Origin: Thermoproteota archaeon
GTDB lineage: Archaea; Korarchaeota; Korarchaeia; B14-G2
Assembly: GCA_003661385.1 (NCBI GenBank)
Contig: QMWA01000051.1
Location: 1 to 9,927, forward strand
Direction of reading: 5' to 3'
Length of the DNA: 9,927 nucleotides
The notes beneath the pieces were generated by a model. The model was given only the letters and a program-made list of their open reading frames with translations, was not told the DNA's origin and ran no database searches. The translations under genes were made by a program, and so were the position numbers. Below, one piece after another: positions 1-7,883 of this stretch (positions within the stretch are counted from its first letter, which is position 1; each line of letters begins with the position of its first letter).

Positions 1-353
1 AATGACTGGTGTAGCCTCTCAGCCTCCTCTAGAGCTCTGTGGAAGCAGCTGTGCTCTCCTAGGTGGCATGCGTCACCTACCTGCTCGACTTGAAGCAGGA
101 TCGCGTCTCCATCGCAGTCCACGTATATCCTTCTGACCCTCTGGATGCTTCCGCTTGTCTCACCTTTCATCCACAGCCTCCGCCTGCTCCTGCTGTAGTA
201 GTGTGCTAGCCTCGTCTCCAGGGTCTTCTCAAGCGCCTCTCTGTTCATGTACGCTAGCATTAGGACCTTTCTGGTCTTGTACTCCTGTACTATAGCTGGT
301 ATGAGGCCTCCTCCCTTCTCGAAGTCTAGGTCCTCTATCCTAGCCTTCTTCAA
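1..353 (-). CDS. hisI: Phosphoribosyl-AMP cyclohydrolase HisI (partial, cut by window edge)
   Basis: HisI opens the purine ring of phosphoribosyl-AMP to give ProFAR precursor in the cytoplasm. I translated 117 residues by hand. Seen: GLIPAIVQ (about residues 16-23), VLMLAYMN (30-37), [17 protein letters not shown] (52-68), DCDGDAILL (79-87) and CHLGEHSCF (96-104). The family's zinc-binding cysteines fit C80, C96 and C103, and the DxD magnesium site fits D81/D83. The family's usual ETG before the SRSR motif reads ETR here. The start is a TTG whose last two bases overlap the hisF stop (TTGA, 353-350), implying translational coupling. The C-terminus lies outside the window, so it is not possible to say whether a HisE domain is fused. 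Identity is firm; only the end is unknown. Confidence 0.95.
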   Translation of the reverse strand, partial: MKKARIEDLDFEKGGGLIPAIVQEYKTRKVLMLAYMNREALEKTLETRLAHYYSRSRRRLWMKGETSGSIQRVRRIYVDCDGDAILLQVEQVGDACHLGEHSCFHRALEEAERLHQS

Positions 354-1147
354 GCTCTCACCACTATACCCGCCCTCCTGAGGTAGTCCTTCACCTCTCT
401 GATGGTGTACCTCCTGTAGTGGAACATGCTTGCCGCCAGAGCCGCGTCTGCTCCTGCTTTGAATGCCTCTAGGAAGTGCTCTGGCCTGCTAGCTCCGCCG
501 CTTGCTATGACTGGTATGCTTACTGCCTCAGCTATGGCCTTTAGAAGGGGGATGTCGTAGCCTAGGCCTGTCCCATCTCTGTCTATTGAGGTCACTAGAA
601 GCTCTCCTGCCCCGAGCTCCTCAGCTCTCCTGCTCCACTCTACTGCATTCAAGCCTGTCTGCTTCCTCCCGCTGTATATGTATACTTCAGGCCAGAACTC
701 TCTCCCCTGCTCGTCCTGTAGCATCGGGTTTCCCCTTGTGTAGTTCCTCTTGGCGTCTATTGCCACAACTGTGCTCTGAGACCCGAACTCCCTTGAGATC
801 GCTGCTATCGAGGCTGGCTTCACCACCGCTAGGGTGTTGACTGAGACCTTGTCAGCTCCACTCTCCAGGAGCCTTCTAGCGTCCTCCACGCTCCCCACGC
901 CTCCACCTACTGTGAAGGGTATGCTTATCTCCTCAGCTACCCTCCTAGCTACCTCGACCATGGTCTTCCTGCCCTCCACTGAGGCTGTTACATCGAGGAG
1001 CACCAGCTCATCTGCTCCCTGAGCCGTGTAGTATGCTGCTAGCTCAACTGGGTCACCTACCCCTCTTAGGCCTGTGAACTTCACGCCCTTGACTACACGC
1101 CCTCTGTCTACGTCTAAGCAGGGTATGATCCTCTTAGCTAGAGGCAT
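350..1147 (-). CDS. hisF: Imidazole glycerol phosphate synthase, cyclase subunit HisF
   Basis: HisF uses ammonia channelled from HisH to convert PRFAR into imidazole glycerol phosphate and AICAR, in the cytosolic HisF-HisH complex. The 265 residues match the usual length of about 250-260. Seen: the start [19 protein letters not shown] with catalytic Asp at D12, the second catalytic Asp at D131 in VVAIDAKR, phosphate-binding loops VGGGV (80-84) and ASGGAS (215-220), and TSIDRDGTG (186-194). The two-fold half-barrel repeat (VGGG and ASGG) is clear. This is the only his gene in the window with an ATG start. The ATG lies inside the end of hisA (10-base overlap), with GGAGGTG a few bases upstream. 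Downstream it overlaps hisI by TTGA. Confidence 0.98.
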   Translation of the reverse strand: MPLAKRIIPCLDVDRGRVVKGVKFTGLRGVGDPVELAAYYTAQGADELVLLDVTASVEGRKTMVEVARRVAEEISIPFTVGGGVGSVEDARRLLESGADKVSVNTLAVVKPASIAAISREFGSQSTVVAIDAKRNYTRGNPMLQDEQGREFWPEVYIYSGRKQTGLNAVEWSRRAEELGAGELLVTSIDRDGTGLGYDIPLLKAIAEAVSIPVIASGGASRPEHFLEAFKAGADAALAASMFHYRRYTIREVKDYLRRAGIVVRA

Positions 1148-1854
1148 CCAGCCACCTCCATCGCCTCTCTGAGGGTGATCAGCCCCTCGTAGATGGCTCT
1201 GCCCAGGATGACGCCGTCAGCTCCAGCCTCCCTCAAGCTAGCTATGTCCCTGAGCGAGGCCACGCCTCCTGAGGCCACCACACGCAGCCTGGAGGCCCTC
1301 TTGAGCAGAGCTATGGTATCTAGGTCTGGGCCTGATAGAGCTCCGTCTCTCTCAACTGAAGTCAGGATTGCCCACCTCACCCCTAGCTTCTCCAGCTCTA
1401 GCGCGAGGGCTATGGGGCTCTTGGCTGCGAGCTTCCTCCAGCCCTCTAAGGCGACTTTCCCGCCCCTGTAGTCTATTGCGACAGCCACCCTGTCTCCTCC
1501 AGCCTCCTCTATCAGCCTTGGTATGAGGAGTGGGCTCCTGACAGCTATGGTCCCGACAACCACCCTCTGGACTCCTTGAGCTAGCAGGGCAGCTGCCTCC
1601 TCTACGCTCCTGACTCCCCCACCTACCTGTAGTGGTATGCCTGCTTGAGCTAGCTCTGCTATGACCTCTCTGTTGCTGCCTAACCCCATGGCAGCATCTA
1701 GGTCTACTGCGTGTATCAGCTTGGCTCCATGCTCTAGGAGCTCCTGCGCGGTTGCTAGAGGGCTGCTGCTATAGACCTTCACAGTGCTTGGGTCACCATG
1801 CTTCAGCCGGACTACCTTGCCACGCATGAGGTCTATGCTAGGTATCACGAGCAA
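1138..1854 (-). CDS. hisA: ProFAR isomerase HisA
   Basis: HisA isomerises ProFAR to PRFAR by an Amadori rearrangement. The protein has 238 residues, normal for the family. It opens [17 protein letters not shown], giving the general base at D8; the second acid is D128 in VAIDYRGG, and T165 in ILTSVERDG matches the conserved threonine of the Thermotoga enzyme. Phosphate loops are VGGGV (77-81) and ASGGVAS (194-200). The start is TTG. A perfect GGAGGTGA site (1866-1859) inside the end of hisH, four bases before it, decides this start. The gene lies four bases after hisH and overlaps hisF by ten. A bifunctional PriA-like (HisA/TrpF) role is possible in principle, but nothing seen supports it. Confidence 0.97.
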   Translation of the reverse strand: MLVIPSIDLMRGKVVRLKHGDPSTVKVYSSSPLATAQELLEHGAKLIHAVDLDAAMGLGSNREVIAELAQAGIPLQVGGGVRSVEEAAALLAQGVQRVVVGTIAVRSPLLIPRLIEEAGGDRVAVAIDYRGGKVALEGWRKLAAKSPIALALELEKLGVRWAILTSVERDGALSGPDLDTIALLKRASRLRVVASGGVASLRDIASLREAGADGVILGRAIYEGLITLREAMEVAGCL

Positions 1855-1858
1855 GAGC

Positions 1859-2458
1859 TCACCTCCTAGCTTCTCCCAGGAAGTTGGACAGGATCCTGAG
1901 GCCTACTTGACCTGACCTCTCAGGGTGGAACTGCACTCCGTAGGCTGGTGGCTTCCCAGCTATGCTGGGGAAGGTCACGCCATAGGTCGTCTCAGCTATG
2001 GCTATCTGCTCCTCTAGCACTGGGTAGTAGGAGTGGAGGAAGTACACGAAGCACCCTTCCTCCACGCCCTCGGTCAGGGGGGTCTGCTTGACCCTCTCTA
2101 GGGTGTTCCACCCTATGTGCGGGGCCTTTACGTGCTTAGGCAGCCTCACAACCCTGCCCTTGAAGAGCTCTAGCCCTCTGCCAGGGCCCTCTTCACTCTC
2201 TCTGAAGAAGAGCTGGTACCCTAGGCATATGCCTAGGGTCGGGGCCCCGCTTTCTACTGCCTCTAGCAGGTGGGGCCTCAGCGGCTCCAGCCTCCTCAAC
2301 GCGCTGCTGAAGCTCCCTACTCCAGGTAGGACTATGGCGTCTGCCTCCCTGAGGGCTCTTAGGCTGAGGGTGACCTCTGGCTCCCCGCCTAGCCTCCTGA
2401 GCGCTGTAGCTAAGCTGTGTATGTTCCCTACTCCGGTTGCTGCTATGAAGATCTTCAC
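1859..2458 (-). CDS. hisH: Imidazole glycerol phosphate synthase, glutamine amidotransferase subunit HisH
   Basis: HisH hydrolyses glutamine and passes ammonia to HisF. It is a class I glutamine amidotransferase of about 199-201 residues. Seen (numbered from the longer start at 2464): the oxyanion loop LPGVGSF (46-52), nucleophile C80 in GICLGYQ, and the H180/E182 pair in GVQFHPE. Two GTG codons are possible. I prefer the one at 2458, because the protein then opens VKIFIAATGVGN like family members, and a GGGGGTG site (2470-2464) sits five bases before it. The 2464 start would place that site on the start codon itself. With the preferred start, GTG shares one base with the hisB stop (TAGTG). 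It is followed closely by hisA. Confidence 0.96.
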   Translation of the reverse strand: MKIFIAATGVGNIHSLATALRRLGGEPEVTLSLRALREADAIVLPGVGSFSSALRRLEPLRPHLLEAVESGAPTLGICLGYQLFFRESEEGPGRGLELFKGRVVRLPKHVKAPHIGWNTLERVKQTPLTEGVEEGCFVYFLHSYYPVLEEQIAIAETTYGVTFPSIAGKPPAYGVQFHPERSGQVGLRILSNFLGEARR

Positions 2459-3018
2459 TAGCACACCCCCTTTGTGGAGGCTGTGTACTCTGTGAGAGCC
2501 CAGGCCTCTCTGAGAGCTAGCGCTAAGGCCTTGAAAGCCGCCTCCACCTTGTGGTGGCTGCTGTAGCCGTATACTACGCTGACGTGTATGGTTGCCGGGA
2601 TGTTGAAGGCTAGGCTGCTGATGAAGTGTGAGAGGAGAGCTCCCTCAACCCCCTCTACGCTCTCTGCCTTCAAGTCCACTACTGCATAGGGCCTTGTGGC
2701 TAGGTCCACGGCAGCCTCTGCTAGAGCCTCGTCCATAGGCGCCCTCGCGTAGCCGAACCTCCTCAGCTTGCTTCTGTCACCTAGAGCTTCACCTATAGCC
2801 TTCCCTAGCGCTATTGAGGTGTCCTCTACGATGTGGTGTACTAGGTCCCCTCTGGCCTCTACTGAGAGGTCTAGGTGGCTGTGTACACAGAGGGTTGAGA
2901 GCATGTGGTCTAGTAGGGGGACTGTAGTCGACACTCTACACCTGCCTCTTCCATCTATGCAGACCTCCACCTCCACTCTGGTCTCCTTGGTCTCCCGCTT
3001 GAAGCGAGCAGCTCTCAA
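2458..3018 (-). CDS. hisB: Imidazoleglycerol-phosphate dehydratase HisB (monofunctional)
   Basis: HisB dehydrates imidazole glycerol phosphate to imidazole acetol phosphate, using two manganese ions in a 24-mer. The 186 residues are slightly short of the usual 190-200, and no phosphatase domain is fused. Metal-binding motifs are intact: DHM (37-39), HHIVED (61-66), SHF (130-132) and SSHHKVEAAFKA (153-164). The start is TTG, overlapping the stop of the HAD gene as TTGA (3018-3015). The phosphatase activity that is fused to this enzyme in Escherichia coli is probably supplied by the separate HAD protein encoded immediately upstream. Confidence 0.97.
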   Translation of the reverse strand: MRAARFKRETKETRVEVEVCIDGRGRCRVSTTVPLLDHMLSTLCVHSHLDLSVEARGDLVHHIVEDTSIALGKAIGEALGDRSKLRRFGYARAPMDEALAEAAVDLATRPYAVVDLKAESVEGVEGALLSHFISSLAFNIPATIHVSVVYGYSSHHKVEAAFKALALALREAWALTEYTASTKGVC

Positions 3019-4061
3019 GCTATCACCTTAGGAAGCTCGTTGACTGTAGGCACCACCACAGCAGCTCCTAGCTCGAGCAGCTTGGAGGCGAGCTCGCCTG
3101 GAGCTGGGTGGGTGCTGTAGACTCCTATGAAGTAGGCTCCAGCTCTGAGGGCCATCTCAGCGTCCTCGGGGGAGTCTCCTACGTATGCTGCTGCAGTGAA
3201 GGGCTCCAGAGCCCTTAAGCTGGCCTCCAGGAGCCTCGGGTCTGGCTTCGAGGCCCTGACGCCCATTCTAGCTAGGTCCTCTGTGAAGACTGTGGCTCTG
3301 GGGTTGAAGTATGACATGAGGTGGCCTAGAACCTCCTCTGCAGACGCTCTAGACCTGCCTGAGACTATCCCAAGCCTCCCTCCAGTCGCCTTGCTAAGCC
3401 ACCTCAGGGTTCTCTCCTCTACTATGAGCTTCTCCCTCTCTATGAGGCCAGGTCTGCCTCCGACTACGACCCTGCCTGCTAGCTTGAGGTACCTGGTGGA
3501 CCCGTAGTAGACCTCGTCGAAGACTGATGCAAGCAGGCTGTCTGCTGACCTCTCAGGGTACCCTAGGTACTCCCTGACCTTGGCTAGGAGCTTTAGGCGC
3601 CTTGAGCTGCAGCTGGAGAGGAGCCTTCTGGTGAACTGAGCTACGCCTCCAGCTGCTAGCTCTAGGCCAGACTGCAGGGACCTCAGCATTGCAGTGCTGT
3701 CAGCTCTGGCTGGCGGTTTGCTTGGGAGGCTGAAGCTCCCTGGTTTAGCTTCCTCTGCGACCTCAGCTAGAGCCTCCTCGCTTAAGCCTGCTAGAGCTGA
3801 CATGACCACCACGTAGGCGGTGTCCCAGTCTAGGTTGTAGAAGCCTGTCATCCTAAGCCTGTACACTGCCTTGAGTACCTCCTGCTCAGGTAGGGATGCT
3901 CCAGTGAGGCTTAGGAGGATCAGGTTAGCTGCCTCCACTACCGCTCTGTCATAGGACTCTCTTGTGTCCACTAGAGTCCCATCTACGTCGAACACGACTG
4001 CGTCCACCTTGAGCTCTGAGAAGCCCCTGCATGCTCTGCTGGGCAGGCCAGCTGAGGTCAC
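3015..4061 (-). CDS. HAD-superfamily phosphatase, candidate histidinol-phosphatase
   Basis: The protein has 348 residues and all four HAD motifs: DVDGTLVD (25-32, nucleophile D25 and acid D27), a serine in IVSGRS (232-237), K272 in SKPDP, and GDSPEDAEMA (295-304). Between motifs I and II lies a cap of about 200 residues, much larger than in usual subfamily IA members. It includes a Ser/Pro/Ala-rich stretch (about 107-150) that may be a loop. The GTG start overlaps the hisC stop as GTGA, and the end overlaps hisB as TTGA, so it is cotranslated between the enzymes that make and precede histidinol phosphate. Inference: it dephosphorylates histidinol phosphate, as no other phosphatase (HisN, PHP-type, or HisB fusion) is present. 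A start at V19 would also retain the domain. Function moderately sure; HAD family certain. Confidence 0.9.
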   Translation of the reverse strand: MTSAGLPSRACRGFSELKVDAVVFDVDGTLVDTRESYDRAVVEAANLILLSLTGASLPEQEVLKAVYRLRMTGFYNLDWDTAYVVVMSALAGLSEEALAEVAEEAKPGSFSLPSKPPARADSTAMLRSLQSGLELAAGGVAQFTRRLLSSCSSRRLKLLAKVREYLGYPERSADSLLASVFDEVYYGSTRYLKLAGRVVVGGRPGLIEREKLIVEERTLRWLSKATGGRLGIVSGRSRASAEEVLGHLMSYFNPRATVFTEDLARMGVRASKPDPRLLEASLRALEPFTAAAYVGDSPEDAEMALRAGAYFIGVYSTHPAPGELASKLLELGAAVVVPTVNELPKVIA

Positions 4062-5101
4062 TTGACCACCTCGCCTAGAGCTTTAGCAGCCCCCTCTAGG
4101 GTCTCCACTGGCGCTAGCGTGACCCTGACTAGGCTCCTGGAGCCTAGGAGCCCTGGGAACACCCTGACCAGGTACCCTCTCCTCAAGAGGCCCTCGTAGG
4201 CTGCTTGAGGGTCTATGTCCGCTCTTATGGAGACGAAGTTTGCTTGAGATGGTATTGCTCTGAGCCCCTGGCCTCTGAGCTTCCTGTAAAACCAGCTCCT
4301 GACCCTCTTGACCTCGCTCCACACCTGCTTGAAGTAGCTTAGCATGTCGAGGAGAGCTGAGGCGTACCTTAAGCTGAACCCCGAAGCTGGGTACGGCTGC
4401 TGAGCCCTCCTGACCTCCTTTGCAGCAGCTGGGTGAGCTACTAGGTAGCCTACCCTGGCTCCAGCTGCTGCAAAGGCCTTTGAGAAGGACCTTATGACCA
4501 GTGTGTTCTCCAGCTCCAGTGGCAGGGTGTGTAGCTGCCTGTCTGCGAACTCAGCGTAGGTCTCGTCGACCACCACGAGGCCTCTGCAGGCTTCAGCAGC
4601 AGCCTTCACAGCCTCCTCTGGCATGGCTGTGCCAGTCGGGTTGTTTGGCGTGTTCAGTATGACTAGGCTTGAGCTTTCAGCTAGCTCCACCAGCTCCTCT
4701 AAGTCTAGCTCGAGGCTCCTGGTCAGCTCAGTGTACCTGTAGGAGATCTTGTATGCCATGCACCTGTCCATGTAGTAGGTGTAGGTTGGGTGGACTGTAG
4801 CCACGCCTCCTCTGCCGAAGGCTGCTATAAGCAGGTCTATCAGCTGGTCAGCGCCACACCCTATGGCTATGCACTCTTCACCTACCCCCAGGTAGCTTGA
4901 CAGCTTCTCCACGAGCTCTCCCTCTAGGTCTGGGTATAGCCTGTGATCCACCTCCTCAGCAGCCTTCCTAGCGACTCTAGCAGCCAGCTCCCTTGGGACA
5001 AACAGGTTCTCATTTGAGTTCAGCTTAGCTATCCTGCTCTCGTCTAGCCCTAGCCTGGCTGCAGCCTCTCTCGGTGACTCAGCTCTAGCATACCACTGCA
5101 A
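4058..5101 (-). CDS. hisC: Histidinol-phosphate aminotransferase HisC
   Basis: HisC transfers the amino group of glutamate to imidazole acetol phosphate. It is a fold type I PLP enzyme of 347 residues, normal length. Seen: LNSNEN (27-32), NTPNNPTG (150-157), VVVDETYAEF (176-185, with PLP-ring aspartate D179 and Y182), the PLP lysine K208 in RSFSK, GARVGY (214-219), and the carboxylate-binding arginine R326 in VRVTLAP. The start is TTG at 5101, preceded by AGGTGGGAG, eleven bases after the hisG stop. The end overlaps the HAD gene by four bases. Family members can accept aromatic substrates, so a broader aminotransferase role is not excluded. Confidence 0.97.
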   Translation of the reverse strand: MQWYARAESPREAAARLGLDESRIAKLNSNENLFVPRELAARVARKAAEEVDHRLYPDLEGELVEKLSSYLGVGEECIAIGCGADQLIDLLIAAFGRGGVATVHPTYTYYMDRCMAYKISYRYTELTRSLELDLEELVELAESSSLVILNTPNNPTGTAMPEEAVKAAAEACRGLVVVDETYAEFADRQLHTLPLELENTLVIRSFSKAFAAAGARVGYLVAHPAAAKEVRRAQQPYPASGFSLRYASALLDMLSYFKQVWSEVKRVRSWFYRKLRGQGLRAIPSQANFVSIRADIDPQAAYEGLLRRGYLVRVFPGLLGSRSLVRVTLAPVETLEGAAKALGEVVK

Positions 5102-5112
5102 GCTCCCACCTG

Positions 5113-6075
5113 CTACGCTGTTATCTCGTCTAGTGGAAGCACCTGCCTAGGCTTGTAGACGACTAGCCCCTGAGCGTACCTCCTGAGGGGTGGGAGTATC
5201 TTGAGGAACTCGTCTTCGTCTATCACGGTGTTTATGGCGTACCAGCCCTCTTTCGCTAGAGGGCTTATGGTAGGGCTTTTGAGAGCTGGCAGCATGGCTA
5301 TAAGCTTCTCCAGGTTCTCCTCCTTGACGTTCACGAATATGTGTAGCTTCCTCCTGGCCTCAGTGACCCCCTTTAGCAGGCTGAGGACATCCAGTATCTT
5401 CTCCCTCTTCTCTCCTTGGAGTGAGCTCCTGTTCGCTATGAGGACTGCTGAGGAGGACATCAGGACCTCTATGGGCTTGAGGTTGTTCCTCTCTAGGGTT
5501 ATCCCAGTGCTCATGGCGTCTACTATGGCGTCAGCGTTCTCAGGAGGCTTAGCCTCGGTGGCACCGAAGCTCAAGTAGATCCTGACCTTGCTGTTCCCAC
5601 CTCTCTTCATCCAGGGAGTTATGACCTGAGGCTCTGCCTCCGAGAAAATCCTCCTGTATGCTTGCTGAGAAGCTATCCACCTGCTAGCTATGTTCAGGTA
5701 CTCGGTGTAAACTATCAGAGCTCCCTTCTCTCTAAGCACCTTCTCAAGCAAGCTCTCAAAGCCCTCTACATCCTTCCACTCCCTGCTGACAGCGAGCACG
5801 ACCTTAACCCTCCCATAGCCTAGGTCTAGGAGGACTTCTACGTCGGCTTCTGTCTCAACAACCCAGTCTAGCCCTGTGATCCCGATGTCGAAGAAGCCAT
5901 CCTGGACCAGCAGAGGGATCTCCTGCGGCCTCAGAACCTTAACTGATATGCCAGGGTCGTTGATCGAAGGCCTGTACGACCTCTCGTAGCCCCTAAGCTT
6001 GTACCCAGCTTCCTCAAGGAACCTCAGAGTCTCAGCCTCAAGTGAGCCCTTTGAGATAGCGAACCTGACCTTCAC
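5113..6075 (-). CDS. hisG: ATP phosphoribosyltransferase HisG, long form
   Basis: HisG joins ATP and PRPP in the first, committed step of the pathway. About 320 residues make it the long form, with a C-terminal ACT-like regulatory domain (about 244-314, containing LPALKSPTISPL and the gly/ala-rich turn before LVVYKP), so it should work without HisZ and be feedback-inhibited by histidine. The PRPP loop is in ADAIVDAMSTGITL (184-197), and the N-terminus reads VKVRFAISKGSLE. Numbers count from an upstream GTG at 6084. I prefer the GTG at 6075: GGAGGTGA (6088-6081) lies five bases before it but overlaps the 6084 codon. It is the first gene of the minus-strand operon, divergent from hisD. Confidence 0.96.
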   Translation of the reverse strand: MKVRFAISKGSLEAETLRFLEEAGYKLRGYERSYRPSINDPGISVKVLRPQEIPLLVQDGFFDIGITGLDWVVETEADVEVLLDLGYGRVKVVLAVSREWKDVEGFESLLEKVLREKGALIVYTEYLNIASRWIASQQAYRRIFSEAEPQVITPWMKRGGNSKVRIYLSFGATEAKPPENADAIVDAMSTGITLERNNLKPIEVLMSSSAVLIANRSSLQGEKREKILDVLSLLKGVTEARRKLHIFVNVKEENLEKLIAMLPALKSPTISPLAKEGWYAINTVIDEDEFLKILPPLRRYAQGLVVYKPRQVLPLDEITA

Positions 6076-6148
6076 ACTACTCACCTCCAGCTCTCATAGG
6101 CGATAGCCTCAAGCTGCAGGCTGGAGCCTCAGGGCTGCACCTCGAGGC

Positions 6149-6168
6149 GCTGTGTGAGCGCACACAGC
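6149..6168 (-). other. GC-rich hairpin in putative hisG leader
   Basis: The arms are GCTGTGTG and CACACAGC, a perfect 8-bp stem around a 4-base loop. It lies 75 bases before the hisG start, inside the proposed leader. It could be an RNA structure or a dyad binding site; the sequence alone does not decide. Confidence 0.5.
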
Positions 6169-6320
6169 TCTTGGAGGCAGCTTCAAGCTGATGCTGTTGG
6201 TTGCTGCTGGCTTCTTGGCGGCTGACAAGCTAGAAGGCAGGGCAGCTAGGCTGAGGCGCCTACTCACAGTGAACACGCATACCTCTGCACCCCAGAACTC
6301 TAAGCCCCCTCGTCGGCCTC

Positions 6321-6329
6321 TACTTAAAG
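6321..6329 (-). promoter_or_regulatory. Candidate TATA box for the his operon (minus strand)
   Basis: On the minus strand this reads CTTTAAGTA, preceded by a purine-rich GCAAA that could act as a BRE. The predicted transcript start is near 6299, giving a leader of about 225 bases before hisG. I see no better A/T-rich box closer to hisG. Confidence 0.4.
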
Positions 6330-6389
6330 TTTGCCCAGCACCTGGCGCCTCTAGCAGCTTGTGCATTGAGGGTAGGTGAGAGTGTGACA

Positions 6390-6397
6390 TTAATATG
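6390..6397 (+). promoter_or_regulatory. TATA box for leaderless hisD
   Basis: The box TTAATATG is centred about 24 bases before the GTG at 6417. That spacing puts transcription start at or next to the first base of hisD, the usual layout of a leaderless archaeal gene. Confidence 0.6.
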
Positions 6398-6416
6398 TGC
6401 TTGAGGAGAGCAGGCT

Positions 6417-7712
6417 GTGAGTGGGATTGTGGAGGTGTGGAGAGCCAGCCAGCTGAGCAGAGAAGCAAGGCGTAGGCTGTTTGAGAGGCGTCTCCAGGCT
6501 GAGGCTCTTCTTAGCAGGGTCAGGGAGGTCATAGAGGACGTGAAGGCGAGGGGCGACGAGGCTATCAGAGACTTTTACGAGTCGTTTTACAGGATACCTA
6601 GGGACACGCCAATTGTCATAGGTGAAGAGGAGTTTGAGGAGGCTCTCAGCAAGGTGAGCTCCAGGCTTACTGAGGCTCTTGAGGAGGCTGCTAGCAGGAT
6701 CAAGGAGGTGGCCTCCAGGCAGCTCCCCCCTAGCCTAGTGCTCTACGATGTCAGCGGTGCTCTAGTTGGTGTGGCTTGGAGGCCAGTTGAGAGCGTAGGT
6801 GTGTATGTCCCAGGTGGTGGGGCAGCTTACCCCTCAACAGCCTTGATGACCGTGATCCCAGCTCTAGCTGCTGGCGTCCAGGAGGTTGCTGTAGCTACTC
6901 CACCTGGAGAGGAGGGTGAAGCTAACCCAGCTGTCCTGGCTGCGCTGAGCATTGCAGGGGTGAGGAGAGCTTATAGGGTCGGTGGAGCCCATGCTGCAGC
7001 TGCCATGGCCTATGGTACAGAGACTGTTCCACGCGTATGCAAGATCATTGGGCCAGGTGGCTCGTGGTTCACTGCTGCCAAGCTAGCTCTCACGGGGGTG
7101 GTGGACATGGAGTTCCCAGCAGGGCCGACTGAGCTCGTAGTCCTGGCTGACAGCTCTGCTGACCCAAGGCTGGTGGCACACGACATGGCAGCTCAAGCTG
7201 AGCACGGGTCAGACTCGTTCATAGCTCTCGTGACGACCTCAGAGAGGGTGGCGAAGGAAGCTCTCAGCTGGCTTTCTAAGCTCGTGGAAGAGCTGCCTAG
7301 AGGCGGCGTAGTGCAGGAGGCCCTAGACAAGAGCGGGGCAGTTATCTTGGCTGACAGCATAGATGAGGCTATAGAGCTGGTCAATGAGATAGCACCAGAG
7401 CACCTTGAGCTTCTGGTAGAAGACCCCTGGAGCGTGGTCTCTAAGGTTAGGAACGCTGGCTCGGTCTCAGTAGGGCATGCTACGCCACCAGCGCTGGTAG
7501 ACTACATGCTAGGCTCAAACCACGTCCTACCAACCTACAGCTGGGCTAAAGCTAGAGGAGGGCTCACAGTACTAGACTACATGAAGCCTATCTACGTAAA
7601 CGCTGCAGGAAAGCTCCCCAGCCACCTATACGAGAAGGCCGCCTTGATAGCGAGGGAGGAAGGGCTTGAGGCACATGCCCAGAGCATAGAGGCACGTATC
7701 AGAGAGCTGTAA
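6417..7712 (+). CDS. hisD: Histidinol dehydrogenase HisD
   Basis: HisD oxidises histidinol to histidine in two NAD-dependent steps, the last reactions of the pathway. The 431 residues equal the family norm. Zinc ligands fit Q260 and H263 (AAQAEHG), D362 (VDYMLGSNH) and H420 (GLEAHAQ). The catalytic Glu-His pair is E328-H329 in IAPEHLEL. VPGGGAAYPS (131-140) and FPAGPTE (233-239) are typical. The nucleotide-binding stretch reads IIGPGGSW, where bacterial enzymes usually have GPGN. The GTG start is 24 bases from the TATA box; GAGGAG lies upstream but at long spacing, so leaderless translation is likely. It is the only his gene on this strand, so it can be transcribed independently of the others. 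Confidence 0.97.
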   Translation: MSGIVEVWRASQLSREARRRLFERRLQAEALLSRVREVIEDVKARGDEAIRDFYESFYRIPRDTPIVIGEEEFEEALSKVSSRLTEALEEAASRIKEVASRQLPPSLVLYDVSGALVGVAWRPVESVGVYVPGGGAAYPSTALMTVIPALAAGVQEVAVATPPGEEGEANPAVLAALSIAGVRRAYRVGGAHAAAAMAYGTETVPRVCKIIGPGGSWFTAAKLALTGVVDMEFPAGPTELVVLADSSADPRLVAHDMAAQAEHGSDSFIALVTTSERVAKEALSWLSKLVEELPRGGVVQEALDKSGAVILADSIDEAIELVNEIAPEHLELLVEDPWSVVSKVRNAGSVSVGHATPPALVDYMLGSNHVLPTYSWAKARGGLTVLDYMKPIYVNAAGKLPSHLYEKAALIAREEGLEAHAQSIEARIREL

Positions 7713-7883
7713 GCTAGCTGCCCTATCATGTGCATCCGCTTTCAGGGCAGCAGGTGCTAGAGGCCTTGAGCCTGTGAAGCCCTGCTGTCGCTGAGGCTCC
7801 TGGCTGCAGCAGAGCAGCTGTAGCAGCTAGCTGGAGATGTGTCAGCTGCCTTCTAGCCCACCTAGAACGGAGATGTGCTGTCT
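7713..7883. other. Non-coding spacer after hisD
   Basis: No credible gene is present. An 8-bp stem (7717-7724 with 7744-7751) follows the hisD stop, and a second, 6-bp one (GAGCCT/AGGCTC) lies near 7770-7800. The words AGCAGCTG and AGCTAGCTG recur. CTAG use matches the his region, so this stretch belongs to the left-hand segment. Confidence 0.5.
7717..7751 (+). terminator. Stem-loop just after hisD
   Basis: The arms GCTGCCCT and AGGGCAGC pair perfectly over 8 bp around a 19-base loop, starting 5 bases after the hisD stop. No T-run follows, so this may be a 3'-end stabilising structure rather than a terminator. Confidence 0.35.

Larger units (their letters stand above)
6076..6416. other. hisG-hisD divergent intergenic region
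   Basis: This stretch separates the two divergent his transcripts. It has a TATA-like box for hisD near its right end, a weaker TATA-like box for the minus strand at 6321-6329, and a perfect 8-bp hairpin at 6149-6168. Two imperfect 20-base direct repeats start with AGCCTCA near 6105 and 6125. Open frames on both strands are alanine/serine/leucine-rich and lack family motifs, so I read the region as non-coding. Confidence 0.7.

Noticed and set aside
586-1471. Plus-strand frames opposite hisF and hisA
   Set aside because: Serine/proline/leucine-rich antisense shadows of well-supported genes, with no ribosome sites.
6149-6300. C/D-box or H/ACA guide RNA in the hisG leader
   Set aside because: CTGATG and ACA words occur, but not as a proper C/D box pair with internal boxes, nor as H/ACA stems with a pseudouridylation pocket.
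6191-6379. 62-residue open frame on the plus strand in the same spacer
   Set aside because: No recognisable domain, no ribosome site, and a composition like the surrounding non-coding words.
6109-6468. 119-residue open frame on the minus strand between hisG and hisD
   Set aside because: Alanine/serine/leucine-rich with no motifs, it overlaps the 5' end of hisD, and no ribosome site or TATA box fits it.
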